Shown: piece by piece, positions 58,930 through 64,000 of the stretch | Layout: each line of letters starts with the position of its first letter | How positions within the stretch are numbered: position 1 is the stretch's first letter | Assembly (NCBI GenBank): GCA_022494885.1 | Contig: JAGVSM010000224.1 | Location: forward strand, 1 to 64,000 | DNA: 64,000 bases | Source of the DNA: Micrasema longulum | Lineage: Eukaryota; Arthropoda; Insecta; Trichoptera; Brachycentridae | Reading direction: 5' to 3' | The notes under the pieces: model-generated | What the model was told of the DNA's origin: nothing | Databases searched by the model: none | Seen by the model: only the letters and a program-made list of their open reading frames with translations | Program-made: the position numbers and the translations under genes

Positions 58930-60380
58930 ATACTCTTTAAAAAAAGGTTTACTCTCCCTGTTACACGTCTGTCTACTATCTAATTGTCTACTGTCTACGT
59001 GTCTACACTGTCTACGTATTTTCGCATTTCCCACAACGGTGACATATGCGATTGCGTTGAACAACATTACCACATGCAAAGTATACTAGTCTCGCTCACA
59101 CTCGATACAATAACTTTTAGGAGTAAATGAAAAACACTTATTAACACGAATAATATTTTGATGACGGGTTGTCTCTGTCTATCGCGTGTGAAAATGCGAA
59201 AGTGGGGCAGGGACAGAGCAGGGGAGCGATTGATAAAAGCTTAATTGAATTGGTCTCACGTAGCAATTCAACAACAAATAATTAAATAAAAACGTTGAAC
59301 TCATTAAAAAAACATACATCTGTATTATTTTCGTTTAATCGGTACTTAGTGCTATTTATTTTGAAACAATAACAGATGTAAGCTAGCAAGACATTTAACC
59401 CTTTAAACAAGGGAATTTTTTTTTACTCTCGTATCTACCTAAATTCAAAAGACGTGAGTTTTTTTAAACTTATTGAAACCCTTAAGTACCCCTTTATTTT
59501 TTTATACGTCAGTAATCAGCAGTACACTTCTGCAGCAGCTTCTGGTTGGTTTTGTTTGTTTTTGGGGTGAATTCTTGTTGTCATTATAAAAGATATGTAA
59601 CGCAAGTTTTACTCATATTTTGATAAAATTAAATAAATTTGATTGACTAACATATATAACCCTTTTAAATTAATGTTGTCGGTTGATTATTAATTTGAGA
59701 CCCATTGTTAATAAACAAAATAATGTTAAATAAATTCCAAAATATAAAAAGAACATTAAACATACCAAAATTATTATTAGTATTTTATTTCTGGTTTTTA
59801 TTAGTTCTATATTAAGGAATTATTTTTTTTATTACAATTTGTGTGGTTAATTTTATTTGTATTTTATTTTATTGACGTTAACATGTGTGTACATAAGATG
59901 TTTTTTATATTTATTAATTTTAAATTTTATTTTATTTTAATTTTAATCATTTATATATGTATTTTATTAGTGTTTACATGTAATTTATGGGAAATAAGTA
60001 GAGTCTTTTTAATTTGGATATTTCTGTATATTATCTAATATTTTTCATCGTTTGTAAACCAAATAAATTTAAAAAAAACAAATATTTCCTTTAATACTCA
60101 CAGAATTAATATTTTTTTATATTCACAAGAATGAATTCAAGTCTGAAAGAGTCAAAAACACATAGGTGCAAAACAAATTATTACAAGACAAATGATCCTA
60201 AAAAACTGTCCATGGCTTGCAAGTAATAAAAATAAATAATTTGCCAAAATATCAATTAGAAAGTATTATAGTTTAAAAAAATACAAAGGAATAAAGAAAA
60301 GCTGGGTAAAATCAGTATGAGTAAAAATGATGAAAATTTATGTATATTGGGTACTAACCCAATGGGGTAAGCCCTTAAAC
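58930..60380. other. No gene seen; AT-rich sequence
   Basis: Only low-complexity frames rich in Phe/Ile/Tyr. CTGTCTAC-type short direct repeats at 58960-59015. Confidence 0.5.
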
Positions 60381-60384
60381 TTCC

Positions 60385-60785
60385 GATCGGCTTGATTTAT
60401 AATCCCAACATTTTAGAGTGTATAAAAGTATTTGTAGGTACCGAGCAATTATTTGAGAGCTGCGCAACACAGGCCATTTGTTCTTCTTGAATGCAGGACA
60501 AATTTGATAATAGCTGTGGGGAGGATGATTGGTCTTTTGAACAGCCTACCGAGAGAGGTGGATCTTTTCCATGCTGGGATTATCAGTTTTAGACTATTCC
60601 TCTGTAAGTATCATAATGCGTGTTAGTGACTTTGTTTGCTATTGTTTTTATGGGCTACATGTTGTAACTTAATAATTTATTATGTACTTTAAAAAAAAAC
60701 ATATTTCAGTAAATTCCTAATTATGTATGTACATTGTAATAATTAGCCTTGTGATGTATTGTAGATTTAAATTAAATAAATAACA
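60385..60785 (+). pseudogene. LINE 3' end, family L1w, copy 3 with tail
   Basis: ATAATCCCAACATTTTAGAG, GTACCGAGCAATTATTTGAG, CTTGAATGCAGGACAAATTT, AACAGCCTACCGAGAGAGGT align with 6680-6900; the sequence then goes on through a 3' UTR to TTAAATTAAATAAATAACA. Confidence 0.7.
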
Positions 60786-60849
60786 GTTTGTTTTTAATGA
60801 ATATTCTGTACTTCGTGAAATGATTTTTATATTATTTACAATTTAATTT

Positions 60850-60960
60850 AAGTAGTCAGCACATTTGCCTACCACGCCAGAGGCTTAGGTTCAATTTCTA
60901 ATATATATGGCATGAAATATTGATTCGAATATGTGTTTATACGCAATGTTTCACAGTAAT
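60850..60960 (+). repeat. SINE family A, 5'-truncated head and proximal body
   Basis: GTCAGCACATTTGCCTACCA, GAGGCTTAGGTTCAATTTCT, ATGAAATATTGATTCGAATA. Confidence 0.6.
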
Positions 60961-61296
60961 AAATATTAGTTAATATTTACAAATGTACAACTATTTACCG
61001 ACTTTTCGATGTCTACCGATTTCAAAACACACTACTTAAAATAAAATGCAATTCCCACTATACACCATCACCATAGTAGTTGTACAAAAATATAAAACCA
61101 AGCGGGGAGAGTCTGAATTTACTAGGTCGGTATAAGGTGATCATTACAATGAAACATCGTATAATGGGCTATATTGAAATGTTATTTGATTATTGATTAA
61201 AGGTACATAATTTTTGAAAGCCTTCATAATTTAAAATATTTTATTTATTGAAACGTGAGACCACAAAGTGAATGATTTAAATATAAAAAATATTTC

Positions 61297-61440
61297 ATAG
61301 TCCCTGGGCTGTCCCTAAAACGAAAAACTGATCGTCTTACCTTCATGAAACAAACATGGACAATTTCGCTGCGGTTAGTGTACCAATGCAGCACCCTATG
61401 AACTATAAGATGCGGAAAGAGAATAATGAATTAATTATAA
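61297..61440 (+). repeat. SINE family A, 3' body
   Basis: TTTCATAGTCCCTGGGCTGT, ATCGTCTTACCTTCATGAAA, GCAGCACCCTATGAAC. Confidence 0.7.
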
Positions 61441-61704
61441 ATTTATTCACACATAATTAAGTATATAATGAACACACTATTTTTTCAACCTTCGTATTTT
61501 AGGATGCTTCAAATAATCCCTTAATGGTTCATATTATTTTTTGTGTCCGGGCGGATGAAAAATCCGCCTGAAAAATTATATGTGTGAAATAGAACAACCA
61601 GAACCCTGGACGAGTGTTTTTGAGTCGATTTCTAGTCTGAGTCAAACATTCCGTAAAAGGAAATCGACTTGAATATTGGCTCCAAAAGTAGTTCTGCTCC
61701 ACAA

Positions 61705-61812
61705 TATTTTATTATCCCTGGACTAGGGCACCTGAAGCGTAAGACTAATTAGTAGCAATGCAGTGCCTTATGCACCACTGGGTTCAAATAGGGAAATAAT
61801 GATGACAATTGA
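61705..61812 (+). repeat. SINE family A, 3' body
   Basis: TTATTATCCCTGGACTAGGG, CACCTGAAGCGTAAGACTAA, GCAGTGCCTTATGCACCACT, tail ATAATGATGAC. Confidence 0.7.
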
Positions 61813-61819
61813 AAAAAAT

Positions 61820-64000
61820 GCAATTTCATAATTACGCAAATACATTTCCGATAATAAAAAAACTAAGTATTTTTAAAAAGTTGGTACCAAAAAAATTTCC
61901 AAAATCAGTTTGGTGAAAAAAATGTTCAGATTAGATTTTTTTTTTTTCAAGTGATGGTTTTAATTATTTACTCGGTAACCAGGTTTTGCCATTACCGACA
62001 TCTAAGTTGAACGTCCGTTGATTCACCCAGTGGGAGCCCGGAACATGTGTGACGACCACGTGACGACGGTGAACAGAGTAGGTGAGTAGGGGGTACTGAA
62101 TAGGGATGGGAATAATCGGTTATTGTAATTAAATAACTCGATTTATTGATAATCGATTGTCCTACAGATAAATTGGTTATTTTAATTATTCCGGTTTTAA
62201 ACTTCTTTTAAACCTTATGTGACTTTGTGTTCATAATTTGTTCATAGTTTCTTGTGAATCAGCGGACTCGTTTCCATGTGGCGATTTCTTGCAACCATCT
62301 AATAAGACAAATCTATGTACGTAAACAGAATTAAATATATTAATAGATAAACGCGTATGCGTATTTCAATAACTTACTTCTAACGAGTCTCTTATATAAA
62401 ATGATAAATAAAGGAGAGAAAAAAAGAAAACTTTGAGATAAAGTTAGAAATTGAATAAAACAGCTGGGAACCGAAAAATTATCATTTCCAGCAACGCAAC
62501 GTTATTTAAAAATTAACAAATTTTGAAAAACGCAATCGGGATATGTGTTTTTTTAAATGACAATATCAAAGTATTGATATTTATAATAGTAATTGTAATA
62601 GATAATTAAAATAGCATTTAGTATTTTTTTTTGGTGGTAACAATTAAATGGGAAGAATTATGATGAACGAATATAAAATTTCGTAAATTAAGGCCACTAG
62701 AATGGGTCTGACGAGCTGCACTTTTCATGTTAACTTATTTATTTCTTAATTTATTTATTATGGAAATCATAGTCTTTTTAACAAAATCAAGGTACAAGAA
62801 AACAATTTCAAAAAGTTAGACCAATTACAGATTTCACATGAATTTATTATAAATACAGAAGAAGAGGGAATTTTTTTTTTTTTAAAAATAAATATTATAA
62901 AAATTAAATAAAAAGTGTCTGCATAAAACGGAAAAGACATGGTATAGTTCTAACTCCACCTTCCTCCCCCTCTCTCTCTGCTTCCATGAACATTTATATT
63001 TATCACTAAAAAATTTACAACCATCAATAATTTTTAAGATTCACAAGTATTAGATGTATGCAAAAGTTAAAAGTTAAGCGGGAGATAAATTTAAAATATC
63101 TTTAACAGATCTGATAAAACTATAGTATTTACAGTGTGATATATCGATGTCACTAAAACTGTTATTAAAGGTAGTCTGTATTCTTCAAAGAGTGCTGTTC
63201 TTTATATAATTACTATGTGAGCATGGAATGTCACATGTCAAATACTTGTACTTTTTAAATAATTACATGTGAAACATATTTTTTTGTTTAACATATTTTC
63301 TATTGTTAGTTACACATTAAATATACTCATTTTTGTACAATCAAAACTTAAATTTACTAATAATAATTACTTTTGCAGCCGAAACGAAAAAAAAACGCTT
63401 TTAATATTAGTTTTATGACAGCAAAAATAAAACTGTAATTAAATGTCGTATTCGCGATTTTTTTCGAAAACTTTATTGCATTTCTAAAAAAAACCCTAAT
63501 GTTTGATGAGTTTTTTTTAAACCTAACTTTATTTAACAAAAGATTTTCGAAATATTTTATTACTTTGTTAATGCAGTTATTTTACAATAATTTAGTTTGA
63601 CAAACATACATCTTCATATATTACGCTGAGATTGCTTCGCCCTATGCAGTTAATTCGGTGAACAAGCATTTAAAAAATAATTATAGTAATAATTAAGTAC
63701 TCATAAACGAATGATGATGATGATGACGTATTTATTTATTTGAAATGATTTACCATAATTAATAATAGTTTATTCCTAAAACACACATAAAATATATTAG
63801 GCCTAAATAAATCTCAATATGGATAGTGCAAAAAAAAACAAATCGGGCTTCATTTTTATACAGCGTAATAATCGGATGTCCAATTGTTATTTTTCCGAAT
63901 TCGATTTTGTGAACTCGTTGATTATTCCTGTAATCGGTTAATACATTATATGTGTGCATTTCTAGTACTGGGTGTCGGGTACAGAGCACATCAGAACATG
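61820..64000. other. No gene seen; AT-rich sequence
   Basis: Nothing coding. A possible transposon end at 62102-62165 (GGGATGGGAATAATCGG) and a GATGATGATGATGACG microsatellite at 63713-63728. Confidence 0.5.

Overview
The window is eukaryotic, strongly AT-rich by eye, and looks like arthropod (most likely insect) chromosomal DNA. I base this on intron-containing gene structure and on the repeat mix: RTE-like, Jockey/CR1-like and RNase-H-bearing (I/R1-type) LINE remnants, tRNA-derived SINEs with ATG/ACG-rich tails, Helitrons ending in CTAG, hAT elements with 8-bp target duplications, and many short inverted-repeat elements. Some LINE C-termini resemble ones I associate with Lepidoptera, but that does not settle the order or species.

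One host gene can be supported: a two-exon, minus-strand gene for a BRI3 (brain protein I3) family membrane protein. Exon 1 (41535..41589) encodes 18 residues with a PPPY motif. Exon 2 (26533..26804) encodes the proline/glutamine-rich linker and the conserved cysteine-rich membrane domain. The splice signals and phase agree across a 14.7-kb intron and give a 108-residue protein. No other host exon could be defended.

Layout. 0-26 kb lies 3' of the gene and is a repeat graveyard: an RTE C-terminal fragment (about 1.06-1.44 kb), foldback repeats, MITEs, a SINE/LINE composite (6.4-7.3 kb), a palindromic MITE (9.23-9.56 kb), and a nearly full-length but broken RTE element (about 17.6-20.3 kb, minus) head to head with a broken Jockey-like element (20.38-21.7 kb, plus). 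The intron (26.8-41.5 kb) holds a Helitron copy, several LINE fragments, a SINE with an intact target duplication inserted into a LINE, and a nest in which a hAT element sits inside a foldback repeat. From 41.6 kb upward is the 5' side of the gene: an internally deleted hAT element (42151..42899), more SINEs and MITEs, an RNase-H LINE fragment (about 54.8-55.3 kb), and a second Helitron with a LINE fragment nested in it (55.6-56.7 kb).

No CRISPR array, operon, true tRNA or rRNA gene, or new multi-gene system was seen. The most useful material is the nesting order of transposons, shown by target duplications and shared breakpoints, and a set of repeat families (a foldback repeat at about ten loci, the GGTGGTATTC-ended palindromes, the GAGGAAGTTC-ended elements, two tRNA SINE families) that can be rebuilt from this window alone. 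All family calls are by eye from translated motifs and repeat alignment; no database search was possible.
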